From: Flavobacterium sp. Root901
Lineage (GTDB): Bacteria > Bacteroidota > Bacteroidia > Flavobacteriales > Flavobacteriaceae
NCBI RefSeq assembly: GCF_001429765.1
Contig: NZ_LMJB01000005.1
Location: 957,071-1,021,070 of the forward strand
Direction: 5' to 3'
DNA length: 64,000 nucleotides
The translations under genes and the position numbers were made by a program. The notes under the pieces were generated by a model. It was not told the DNA's origin, ran no database searches, and worked only from the letters and a program-made list of their open reading frames with translations. Shown here in pieces: positions 54,881 through 63,717 of the stretch. Within the stretch, counting starts at the first letter, position 1, and the number at the start of each line of letters is the position of its first letter.

Positions 54881-57280
54881 ATGAAAAAATCACATTTAAA
54901 AACCTTGTTTTCGATTTGCGCTTTTGGACTTCTTACAGTTCCAAATGCCTCGGCACAAATTCAAAATGCAGATGTATTAAACGCTCCGATAGATATCAGC
55001 AAAGATTTTCAGAATTATCTGAACACTTTTTATTTTGCCGATGAACTGGCAACTTTTGATCCTGCAACGGGAAAAGGAACTATAAAATATCTAAGATACA
55101 ATTACAAAACACGCCAGGCTTTCAACAACATGATGATGAAACCGGATGTGGAAAAAGCAAACGAATTTCCAACAACAGAATATGAAGAATCTCCTGTTTT
55201 GCCATTCGAAATTCAGTTTGTTTCTGACAGAACAATCAGAATCAAAACCACTTCCGGACCGCAATTCCATCCTCAAAAAGAATCTTTAATGCTGGTTGAC
55301 GGCACAGCGCCCAACCATCCTGAATTATGGAAATATTCTAAAATCGAAGGTGGTCACAGTTATACAAGCAAACATGGAAAAGTCGAAATTTTGACTAAAC
55401 CCTGGCACGTAAAAATCTATGACGAAAACGGTAAATTACTGACAAGTACACTTCACGATACCGATTTTAAAAACTCTTATACACCAACACTTCCGTTCTC
55501 GTATGTTCGCAGAAACAGTGATTATTCAAGAAGCATGGGAGCTGCTTTCAGCCTTGAGCCGGATGAAAAAATATTTGGCTGCGGAGAATCATTCACTCAA
55601 TTCAATAAACGTGGTCAAAAAGTAGTTTTATGGACAGATGATGCAAACGGAATCCAGAATGAAACGATGTATAAGCCTATTCCGTTTTACATGAGCAGCC
55701 GCGGTTATGGCGTTTTCATGCATCATTCAACACCTATTACAGTGGACTTCGGAAAGTATTTTGGAAGCGCCAATGAAATGTATATCGGGGATGACGAAGC
55801 CGATTTGTTTTTCTTCATCGGAGAACCAAAAGACATTCTGGATCAATACACGAATTTAACCGGAAAAGCAGCAATGCCGCCGCTTTGGTCATTTGGTTTC
55901 TGGATGAGCCGGATTACATATTTTTCAGAAAAAGAAGGAAGAGACGTAGCAAGAGATTTGCGCAAATATAAAATCCCGACAGACGTAATTCATTTTGATA
56001 CAGGTTGGTTTGATGTAGATTGGAGAAACAATTACGAGTTTGCAAAATCCCGTTTTCCCGATGCTTCAAAAATGATGTCAGATTTAAAAGATCAGGGATT
56101 TCATGTATGCCTGTGGCAATTGCCTTATTTTACGCCAAAGAATACTTTGTTTCCTGAAATTATGGACAAGAATTTGGCAGTTAGAGACAGAAAAGGAAAT
56201 CTTCCTTACGAAGATGCGGTTTTAGATTTCTCAAATCCGGAAACTGTAAGCTGGTATCAGGGAAAATTGAAAAAATTATTTGATGAAGGTGTTTCTGTTT
56301 TCAAAGTAGATTTTGGAGAAGCCGCACCGCCGGACGGAATTTACCATTCTGGAAGAACAGGTTTTTACGAGCACAATTTATATCCGTTACGTTACAATAA
56401 AGCTGTTGCCGAAATCACCCAAAAAGAAAAAGGATATACTTTAATCTGGGCAAGAAGTACTTGGGCAGGATCTCAGCGTTACCCATTGCATTGGGGAGGA
56501 GACGCCGAAACGTCAAACGGCGCAATGTCGGCAGAATTACGCGGCGGACTTTCATTAGGATTAAGCGGATTCAGTTTCTGGAGCCATGATGTAGGAGGAT
56601 TTGCTACAAAATCTCCGGAAAATTTATACAGAAGATGGGCACCATTCGGAATGTTTACTTCACATGTAAGAAGCCACGGCGAGCCTCCGCGCGAACCTTG
56701 GTTATACAGCAAAGATTTCTTAGAAGGATTTAGAAAAGCAGATAATATGCGTTACGAATTAATGCCATATATCTACGCTCAGGCAAAAGAAAGTTCTCAA
56801 AAAGGTTTACCAATGATGCGTGCCTTATTTGTAGAATTTCCAAACGATCCGGGAGCATGGTTAGTAGACAACGAATATTTATTCGGTTCAAGTATTTTGG
56901 TGGCACCGCTTTTTGAAGAAGTTGAAGAAAGAGACGTTTATCTTCCGGAAGGAACATGGATTGATTACCAAACTAAAAAAGTATACCAGTCAGGCTGGCA
57001 TAAAATTAAAGCAGGTGATGTGCCAATTGTTGTTTTGATAAAAGACGGAACAGCAATTCCTCATATTGGTTTAGCGCAGTCTACAAAAGACATGGATTGG
57101 AGCAAATTGACATTAAAAGTATTTGCGAGTGATAAAACAACAGCCGCTTCCGCTAAAGTTTATCTGCCAGACGGTGATGCTTTACAAGAAATAAAAGTGA
57201 CAAAAAACGGAAACAATTTTGACATAACAGCAAATCCGTTAAACGGAAAAACCACTTTTAAAACAGAATGGGCTAAATAA
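54881..57280 (+). CDS. Glycoside hydrolase family 31, alpha-xylosidase-like
   Basis: 799 aa with signal peptide (LFSICAFGLLTVPNASAQ). N-terminal beta-sandwich (~30-330), then a TIM barrel with the GH31 nucleophile D477 in FKVDFGEAAPPDG and acid/base D541 in HWGGDAETSNG, followed by LRGGLSLGLSGFSFWSHDVG. These motifs, and the KxDFGE form in particular, closely resemble YicI-type alpha-xylosidases more than alpha-glucosidases. It would remove alpha-xylosyl side chains from the reducing or non-reducing end of oligosaccharides, in the periplasm. Part of the PUL; upstream gap is filled by a nested inverted repeat. Confidence 0.92.
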   Translation: MKKSHLKTLFSICAFGLLTVPNASAQIQNADVLNAPIDISKDFQNYLNTFYFADELATFDPATGKGTIKYLRYNYKTRQAFNNMMMKPDVEKANEFPTTEYEESPVLPFEIQFVSDRTIRIKTTSGPQFHPQKESLMLVDGTAPNHPELWKYSKIEGGHSYTSKHGKVEILTKPWHVKIYDENGKLLTSTLHDTDFKNSYTPTLPFSYVRRNSDYSRSMGAAFSLEPDEKIFGCGESFTQFNKRGQKVVLWTDDANGIQNETMYKPIPFYMSSRGYGVFMHHSTPITVDFGKYFGSANEMYIGDDEADLFFFIGEPKDILDQYTNLTGKAAMPPLWSFGFWMSRITYFSEKEGRDVARDLRKYKIPTDVIHFDTGWFDVDWRNNYEFAKSRFPDASKMMSDLKDQGFHVCLWQLPYFTPKNTLFPEIMDKNLAVRDRKGNLPYEDAVLDFSNPETVSWYQGKLKKLFDEGVSVFKVDFGEAAPPDGIYHSGRTGFYEHNLYPLRYNKAVAEITQKEKGYTLIWARSTWAGSQRYPLHWGGDAETSNGAMSAELRGGLSLGLSGFSFWSHDVGGFATKSPENLYRRWAPFGMFTSHVRSHGEPPREPWLYSKDFLEGFRKADNMRYELMPYIYAQAKESSQKGLPMMRALFVEFPNDPGAWLVDNEYLFGSSILVAPLFEEVEERDVYLPEGTWIDYQTKKVYQSGWHKIKAGDVPIVVLIKDGTAIPHIGLAQSTKDMDWSKLTLKVFASDKTTAASAKVYLPDGDALQEIKVTKNGNNFDITANPLNGKTTFKTEWAK

Positions 57281-57305
57281 AGAATTAAAAACCTGCTGAT
57301 CATTT

Positions 57306-57461
57306 TTATCCCGTAGGGATTTTACATCGGTAGAAAAGATAAATATCACACATTCTGATTTTGTCCCACCAGGGACTAAACAAATTGGAAACATATAGTC
57401 CCTGACGGGACAAATAAACAGGGATTCTTTTTTCTACCGATATAAAATCTCTACGAGATAA
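57306..57461. repeat. Nested cruciform-forming inverted repeat
   Basis: Outer arms 57306-57338 and ~57429-57461 (TTATCCCGTAGGGATTTTAC versus the complement of TATAAAATCTCTACGAGATAA) match at most positions. Inner arms TTTGTCCCACCAGGGACTA (57360-57378) and TAGTCCCTGACGGGACAAA (57396-57414) match at 17 of 19. It lies in the 355-base GH31-GH97 gap. The rest of the gap is AT-rich plus the hairpin at 57597. Confidence 0.88.
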
Positions 57462-57596
57462 GTGAAAATTATAATATTCAAATTCAGCTATGTTTGTTTA
57501 AACAAGTGAAACGCCTTTTATAAGGATATAAAAACTATGTTTCTATGTGTTTAAAAAAATAATACAGTATTAAAAATAAGTTTTTGTTGAGTTTTT

Positions 57597-57628
57597 AAAT
57601 CGGGTGAAGCTTTTACAACACCCGATTT
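57597..57628 (+). promoter_or_regulatory. Hairpin just upstream of the GH97 start
   Basis: Perfect 10-bp stem AAATCGGGTG / CACCCGATTT with 12-base loop, ending 7 bases before the ATG at 57636. No T run follows, so it is more likely a leader structure or processing site than a terminator. Confidence 0.45.
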
Positions 57629-57635
57629 ATTAAAA

Positions 57636-59660
57636 ATGAATAAAGAAAATATCATGAAAAAAAATCTAGTTCTCCCTGCTTTGTTACTTTCAATTGCGAT
57701 TGGATACAGCCAGAAAAATAAAAATGCCTACGAATTAGCTTCACCAAATGGTCTGAATAAAATAAAATTCGAATTGGTAAAAAATGCTCCAAAATATGCC
57801 GTTTCGCACGGAAAAACCGAAGTAATTACGCCGTCTGATATGGGATTTGTATTGAAAGGAAATGAAGATTTAAGTGCCAATTTTGAAATCAAAAATGTCA
57901 AAAACATTTCATTTGATGAAACCTGGGAACAGGTTTGGGGAGAAAAGAAAAATATTAGAAATCACTACAATCAGTTAGTAGTCGATTTAGAGCAAAAAAC
58001 AGGAAACAAACGTAAACTTCAAATACAGTTCAGAGCTTTTGATGACGGAGTTGCTTTTCGATATGTTTATCCAAAGCAAAATGTAAAAGACAGTATCTTC
58101 ATTATGGATGAAAAAACGACTTTCAACCTAAAAGAAGACGGAAAAGCATGGTGGATTCCGGCAAACAGAGAAAACCGTGACGAATATTTATTCAAAGATG
58201 CTCCAGTAAGTAAGCTGGACACCGTTTTAACTCCGTTGACAATAGAAAGCAAAAGCGGATTGGCGATAAGTTTTCATGAGGCCAATCTAATTGATTTTGC
58301 AAGTATGACTTTGGTTAATACAACCGGAACCCAGTTAAAATCAGATCTTGTGCCTTGGGCAGACGGTGTTAAAGTTCGTGTAAAAGATTCGTTTACTTCT
58401 TCCTGGAGAACTATTCAGATAGGAGAAAAACCAACAGACTTAATTACCTCTTATTTGATTTTAAACCTGAATGAACCAAACAAATTAAAAAATACAAACA
58501 GCTATTTCAAACCCTACAAATATTTAGGAATCTGGTGGGGAATGCACATTGGAAAATATACTTTTTGGGAAAGCGACAAACAAGGCGCAACTACAAAACA
58601 TGCTGAAGAATATATTGATTTTACGGCAAAAGAAGGTTTTCATCATTTGTTGATCGAAGGCTGGAACAAAGGCTGGACGCCGGGCTGGTATGAAAACCGC
58701 ATGCACATGTTTAGTTTTACCCAAAATGCAGACAACTTCGATTTAGAAAAAGTAGTTGAGTATGGAAAGAAAAAGAACATCGAATTAATTGGTTATCACG
58801 AAACAGGGTCCAACCTGATCAACTATTTAAAACAAGTTGATGAAGGTTTTGCCTTATACAAAAAACTCGGAATTCATACCGTAAAAATTGGCCACGTTGG
58901 TTCTAAGCTAAATATGAAACAAATGCATTTTGGACAGTTTGGAGTAAACTATTTCAGATACATTTTAGAAAAAGCGGCACAATACGATCTTGCCGTTTTA
59001 TACCATGAGTCTATAAAAGATACCGGAGAACGAAGAACATATCCAAACATGGTTTCGAGAGAAGCAGCGAGAGGACAGGAATACAATGCGTGGAGCGAAG
59101 GAAATCCGCCGAATCATTTAAGTATAATTCCATTTACAAGATTACTTTCGGGACCAATGGACTTTACGCCTGGAATTTTTGATGTTGAGGTAAAACAAGG
59201 TTATCCGGGAAAAAGAATTCAGGGAACAGTTGGTCAGCAATTAGCCATATATGTAACGACTTATTCTCCAATTCAAATGCTTGCCGATCTTCCTGAAAAC
59301 TACGAAGGAAAACCAGCACTGCAATTCTTAAAAGACGTTCCGACAGATTGGGAAGATACAAAAGTATTGAATGGCGAAATCGGACAATACATTACAACAG
59401 TCCGTAAAGACAGAAACAGTGCCGATTGGTTTTTAGGAAGTATCACAAATGAAAACCCAAGAGAACTTGAAATTTCGCTTTCTTTCTTAGATTCAAATGC
59501 AGCATACGAAGCCCAGATTTACGCTGATGCCGAAGGAACAGACCAAAATCATAATCCGGAAGCAGTAGCCATTTCTAAAAAAACAGTAAAAGCATCAGAT
59601 TCTCTAAAATTGCATTTAGGCGGAGCTGGCGGAACAGCTATTAGATTTAAGAAGTTATAA
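57636..59660 (+). CDS. Glycoside hydrolase family 97
   Basis: 674 aa (ATG at 57636; an ATG six codons later is also possible). Signal peptide near LVLPALLLSIAIGYSQ. GH97 N-terminal domain (ELASPNGLNKIKFELVKNAP), then the barrel with VAFRYVYP-like and SFHEANLIDFASM segments, and ILEKAAQYDLAVLYHESIKD with E458. The retaining-subfamily Asp position reads KIGHVGS, so the Asp nucleophile is absent; this fits the inverting, SusB-like group that uses Glu residues and calcium. GH97 enzymes are alpha-glucosidases or alpha-galactosidases. In this PUL an exo-acting alpha-glycosidase role is likely; exact substrate not deducible. Confidence 0.9.
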   Translation: MNKENIMKKNLVLPALLLSIAIGYSQKNKNAYELASPNGLNKIKFELVKNAPKYAVSHGKTEVITPSDMGFVLKGNEDLSANFEIKNVKNISFDETWEQVWGEKKNIRNHYNQLVVDLEQKTGNKRKLQIQFRAFDDGVAFRYVYPKQNVKDSIFIMDEKTTFNLKEDGKAWWIPANRENRDEYLFKDAPVSKLDTVLTPLTIESKSGLAISFHEANLIDFASMTLVNTTGTQLKSDLVPWADGVKVRVKDSFTSSWRTIQIGEKPTDLITSYLILNLNEPNKLKNTNSYFKPYKYLGIWWGMHIGKYTFWESDKQGATTKHAEEYIDFTAKEGFHHLLIEGWNKGWTPGWYENRMHMFSFTQNADNFDLEKVVEYGKKKNIELIGYHETGSNLINYLKQVDEGFALYKKLGIHTVKIGHVGSKLNMKQMHFGQFGVNYFRYILEKAAQYDLAVLYHESIKDTGERRTYPNMVSREAARGQEYNAWSEGNPPNHLSIIPFTRLLSGPMDFTPGIFDVEVKQGYPGKRIQGTVGQQLAIYVTTYSPIQMLADLPENYEGKPALQFLKDVPTDWEDTKVLNGEIGQYITTVRKDRNSADWFLGSITNENPRELEISLSFLDSNAAYEAQIYADAEGTDQNHNPEAVAISKKTVKASDSLKLHLGGAGGTAIRFKKL

Positions 59661-59700
59661 GTTAAAGGTTAAATGTTAGAAATTACTACGCGTTTGACCA

Positions 59701-59724
59701 TAGAGACGCACTGCAGTGCGTCTA
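59701..59724. repeat. REP-like palindrome, copy 5
   Basis: TAGAGACGCACTGCAGTGCG plus TCTA: the best copy, with a perfect 20-base core AGACGCACTGCAGTGCGTCT. It lies in the GH97-GH39 gap. Confidence 0.92.
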
Positions 59725-59751
59725 ACATAATATTTAGGCAATAAATATTTA

Positions 59752-59863
59752 GCCACAGATTAAAATGATTAAATAAATTTTTATGTTCTCGCAGATTTAA
59801 ATCTGCATCATCTGCTAAATCTGCGAGAGAAAAAAGAAAAGAAAAATCCTTTTAATCTGTGGC
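59752..59863. repeat. Nested CACAGATT inverted repeat, copy 2
   Basis: Outer arms (GCCACAGATTAAAATGAT at 59752 and its near complement ending at 59863) match at 17 of 18. An inner perfect pair TCTCGCAGATTTA/TAAATCTGCGAGA follows. Same family as copy 1, again just upstream (23 bases) of a glycoside hydrolase start. Confidence 0.92.
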
Positions 59864-59886
59864 AAAAAAAATAAAACTATTCTCAA

Positions 59887-61443
59887 ATGAAAAAACTTTT
59901 AATAACAGCAATTTTAATCAGTTCAGTCCATTTATTTGGCCAAAGCCGAACAATAAAAGTCGATTTCAATAAAGAAGCCGGAAAAATGAACACAATGTTC
60001 AAAGAATGCATCGGTGCGGGAAGAGCAAATGAAGGTTTGCGTGCTGACTGGCAGCAGCAACTGGCATTGGTCAAAAAAGAATGCGATTTCAAATATATCA
60101 GAATGCATGGTTTACTAACCGATGACATGGCTGTTTATCGTGAAGACCGAAAAGGAAATCCCGAATACAATTATCAATATGTCGATGTTTTGTTTGATTA
60201 TATTGTAAGTTTAAAAATGAAGCCATTTGTAGAATTAGGTTTTATGCCGGAAGCTTTGGCAAGCGGAAAAGAAACTATTTTCTGGTGGAGAGGAAATGTC
60301 ACGCCTCCTAAAGATTATAAAAAATGGGAAGATTTAATTAAAAACCTGACACAGCATTTTACAGAACGTTATGGAGCAGAAGAAGTAAAAACCTGGTATT
60401 TTGAAGTTTGGAATGAACCGAATTTATCACCGGGATTCTGGACAGGTACACAAGCCGATTATTTTAAACTGTATGAGTATGCAGCTCGAGGTGTAAAAAG
60501 CGTAAACAAAGAATATAAAGTTGGCGGGCCGGCAACAGCAGGAGCAGGCTGGGTTCCCGAAACAATTGATTTTTGTACTAAAAATAATGTTCCTTTAGAT
60601 TTTATTTCGACACATACTTATGGCGTAAATCAAGGTTATTTGGACGAATTCGGAACTTCCGGAACTGTTTTGAGCCAAGACCAGAATAGTATCAGCGGAG
60701 ACGTCACTAATTCGCGTAAGCAGATTTCAAATTCAGCTATGCCAAATCTTAAATTGCATTATACAGAATGGAGTTCGTCTTACACTCCGGCAGATCCAAT
60801 TCACGACAGTTACCATTCGGCAGCGTATATTTTGCAGAAAATAAAACAAGTTGGAAATGCAGCAAACTCAATGTCGTATTGGGTTTTTACGGATATTTTT
60901 GAAGAAGCAGGTCCAAGATTTACACCCTTTCACGGTGGTTTTGGATTATTGAATACACAGGGAATTAAAAAACCGGCTTATTTCTCTTATTATTTAATGA
61001 ATAAATTAGGAGAAACTGAACTTCAAAACACAGACAAATCTTCATGGGCAGGCAAAAATGAAAAAGGCGACATACAACTTTTGTTTTGGGATTTTACCAA
61101 CACACATCCGGGCGAGAAAGTTTTAAATCAAACGTATTATGTTCAGGATTTACCATCGAAACAAAAAGGCAGTATTAAAATTGAATTAGACAATTTAGCA
61201 AAAGGAAAATACAATTTAGAAATCTACAAAGTGGGTTATAAAGTACATGATGTTTATGCCGATTATCTGGCTATGAACAGCCCAAAACAACTGAGTAAGG
61301 AACAAGTAAAATTGCTCAAAGAAAAAAATAACGATTGTCTTCTTTCAACAGAAAAAATAAAAATCGATGCAAAAGGAACATTCAACAGAGAAATTGCCAT
61401 TAACGAAAATGACGTTTATATGTTTAGATTTGTGAAACAGTAA
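59887..61443 (+). CDS. Glycoside hydrolase family 39, beta-xylosidase-like
   Basis: 518 aa. Signal peptide MKKLLITAILISSVHLFGQ. Clan-A TIM barrel with acid/base E177 (FEVWNEPNLSPGFW) and nucleophile E294 (LHYTEWSSSYTP), the GH39 pattern, plus RMHGLLTDDMAVY and FISTHTYG segments. C-terminal beta-sandwich (~residues 380-518). GH39 covers beta-xylosidase and alpha-L-iduronidase; the NEPNL motif and PUL context favour beta-xylosidase. Periplasmic. It is followed 38 bases later by the GH3 gene. Confidence 0.9.
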   Translation: MKKLLITAILISSVHLFGQSRTIKVDFNKEAGKMNTMFKECIGAGRANEGLRADWQQQLALVKKECDFKYIRMHGLLTDDMAVYREDRKGNPEYNYQYVDVLFDYIVSLKMKPFVELGFMPEALASGKETIFWWRGNVTPPKDYKKWEDLIKNLTQHFTERYGAEEVKTWYFEVWNEPNLSPGFWTGTQADYFKLYEYAARGVKSVNKEYKVGGPATAGAGWVPETIDFCTKNNVPLDFISTHTYGVNQGYLDEFGTSGTVLSQDQNSISGDVTNSRKQISNSAMPNLKLHYTEWSSSYTPADPIHDSYHSAAYILQKIKQVGNAANSMSYWVFTDIFEEAGPRFTPFHGGFGLLNTQGIKKPAYFSYYLMNKLGETELQNTDKSSWAGKNEKGDIQLLFWDFTNTHPGEKVLNQTYYVQDLPSKQKGSIKIELDNLAKGKYNLEIYKVGYKVHDVYADYLAMNSPKQLSKEQVKLLKEKNNDCLLSTEKIKIDAKGTFNREIAINENDVYMFRFVKQ

Positions 61444-61481
61444 ACTAACTATAATCTAAAACCTAAAAAAAACCACAATCA

Positions 61482-63716
61482 ATGAAAAATAAATTTATTT
61501 ACTTCTCGGCAGCATTGGCAGTGATGCTGTTTGTATCGTGCAAAAATGAAGTACAGAATTCAGATTCTGAATCAGCTCAAAAAGAATATCAGGGAAAAGA
61601 AATCGGTTCAGAACATGATGCCGAAATAGATAAATTAATTTCTCAAATGACACTTGAGGAAAAAATAGGAATGCTGCACGGAAACAGTATGTTTGCCAAT
61701 TCAGGTGTAAAACGTTTAGGAATTCCGGAATTAAAAATGGCAGACGGTCCTCTTGGAGTTCGTGAAGAAATATCCCGTGACAATTGGGCTCCGGCAGGAT
61801 GGACAAACGATTTTGCAACCTATTATCCGGCGGGAGGAGCTTTGGCCGCAACATGGAATGCAGAAATGGCCCATACTTTTGGAACCAGTTTAGGAGAAGA
61901 ATTACGTGCAAGAGATAAAGACATGCTGCTTTCGCCGGCAATCAATATGGTAAGAACGCCGCTTGGAGGAAGAACTTACGAATATATGTCTGAAGATCCT
62001 TTTTTGAATAAAAAAATCGCAGTTCCTTTAATCGTCGGTTTACAGGAAAAAGATGTAATGGCGTGTGTAAAACATTATGCGGCAAACAATCAGGAAACCA
62101 ATCGTGATTTTGTCGACGTACAAATTGACGAACGTACGCTTCGTGAAATTTATCTTCCGGCTTTTGAAGCTTCGGTAAAAGAAGCAAAAGCGTACAGTAT
62201 AATGGGCGCATATAATAAATTCAGAGGAGAATATTTATGCGAGAACGATTATATGCTCAATAAAATCCTGCGTGACGAATGGGGATTTAAAGGTATTGTC
62301 GTTTCAGACTGGGCAGCGGTACATTCAACAGCAAAAACACTTAAAAGCGGATTGGATATTGAAATGGGAACACCAAAACCTTTCAATGAATTTTTCTTGG
62401 CAGACAAATTGATCGCCGCGGTTAAATCTGGTGAAGTTTCAGAAAAAGAAATTGATTTGCATGTAAAACGTATTTTAAGGGTTTTATTTCAGGTAAAAGC
62501 TATGGGCGGCGGCGAACGTGCAAAAGGAAGCATCGCAACCGAAGCACATTATCAGGATGCTTATAAAATAGCTGCAGAAGCAATTGTTTTATTGAAAAAT
62601 GAAAATAATGCACTTCCGTTAAAATTAGACGGAGTTAAATCGATTGCCGTAATTGGAAATAATGCAGTAAAGAAAAATGCTCTTGGCGGTTTTGGTGCCG
62701 GAGTAAAAACAAAAAGAGAAATTACGCCGCTTGAAGGTTTAAAAAACAGACTTCCATCATCCATAAAAATCAATTATGCTGAAGGTTACCTAGAGCGTTA
62801 TGATGAAAGAAATAAAGGAAATTTAGGAAACATTACTTCAAACGGTCCGGTAACAATTGATGCGCTTGATCCGGTAAAAGTTCAGGAAGCAGTTGATGCT
62901 GCTAAAAAATCTGATATCGCGATTATTTTTGCAGGTTCCAACCGCGATTACGAAACAGAAGCATCTGACCGCAGAAACTTAAAATTACCATTTGGGCAGG
63001 AAGAACTGATTCAGAAAGTATTGGCTGTTAATCCAAAAACAATTGTAGTTTTTGTTGCCGGAGCACCTTTTGAAATTGAAAATATCAGCAAAAAATCTCA
63101 AGCCGTAGTTTGGTCTTGGTTTAACGGTTCTGAAGGAGGAAATGCTTTAGCAGATGTATTATTAGGAAAAGTAAATCCGTCGGGAAAATTACCCTGGACA
63201 ATACCTAAAGCGATTATGGATTCTCCTGCACACGCCACAAACAGTTTCCCCGGAGGAAAAACAGTAAATTATGCCGAAGGAATTTTGATAGGCTACCGCT
63301 GGTTTGATACAAAAAACGTTGCGCCTTTGTATCCTTTTGGTTACGGATTATCATATACTACTTTTGCTTTTGGAAATCCTAAAACAGATAAAACTTCTTA
63401 TTCAGCAAATGAAACGATCTCAGTTTCTGTTGAAGTAAAAAACACAGGAAAAACTGACGGAAAAGAAGTTGTTCAGTTATACACTTCAAAATCAGATTCT
63501 AAAGTGACACGAGCAGCGCAGGAATTAAAAGGATTTGCAAAAGTTTTTGTAAAAGCCGGAGCTTCTCAAACCGTTACGATAAAAGTTCCTGTAAAAGAAT
63601 TGGCTTATTATAATGTTACGGCCAAAAAATGGACAGTTGAGCCGGGAAAATATGAATTGAAAGTGGGGAATTCTTCAAGAGATTTAAAATTCAAAATTGC
63701 TGTAACAATTAAATAA
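61482..63716 (+). CDS. Glycoside hydrolase family 3, beta-glucosidase/xylosidase-like lipoprotein
   Basis: 744 aa. Lipobox LFVSC. N-terminal TIM barrel with LPGVR-like KMADGPLGVREEISRD, the ACVKHYAANNQETNRDFVDV signature (KHY and NR sugar-binding residues), and nucleophile D276 in GIVVSDWAAVHS. The alpha/beta sandwich (~380-600) supplies the acid/base region (RDYETEASDRRNLKLPFGQ), and a fibronectin III-like domain ends the protein. Acts as exo-beta-glucosidase or beta-xylosidase on PUL oligosaccharides. It is separated by one base from the next gene. Confidence 0.93.
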   Translation: MKNKFIYFSAALAVMLFVSCKNEVQNSDSESAQKEYQGKEIGSEHDAEIDKLISQMTLEEKIGMLHGNSMFANSGVKRLGIPELKMADGPLGVREEISRDNWAPAGWTNDFATYYPAGGALAATWNAEMAHTFGTSLGEELRARDKDMLLSPAINMVRTPLGGRTYEYMSEDPFLNKKIAVPLIVGLQEKDVMACVKHYAANNQETNRDFVDVQIDERTLREIYLPAFEASVKEAKAYSIMGAYNKFRGEYLCENDYMLNKILRDEWGFKGIVVSDWAAVHSTAKTLKSGLDIEMGTPKPFNEFFLADKLIAAVKSGEVSEKEIDLHVKRILRVLFQVKAMGGGERAKGSIATEAHYQDAYKIAAEAIVLLKNENNALPLKLDGVKSIAVIGNNAVKKNALGGFGAGVKTKREITPLEGLKNRLPSSIKINYAEGYLERYDERNKGNLGNITSNGPVTIDALDPVKVQEAVDAAKKSDIAIIFAGSNRDYETEASDRRNLKLPFGQEELIQKVLAVNPKTIVVFVAGAPFEIENISKKSQAVVWSWFNGSEGGNALADVLLGKVNPSGKLPWTIPKAIMDSPAHATNSFPGGKTVNYAEGILIGYRWFDTKNVAPLYPFGYGLSYTTFAFGNPKTDKTSYSANETISVSVEVKNTGKTDGKEVVQLYTSKSDSKVTRAAQELKGFAKVFVKAGASQTVTIKVPVKELAYYNVTAKKWTVEPGKYELKVGNSSRDLKFKIAVTIK

Positions 63717-63717
63717 G

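Noticed and set aside
61495..61941. 148-codon minus-strand frame opposite the GH3 start
   Set aside because: Shadow of the GH3 frame, which has a lipobox and family motifs over the same bases.
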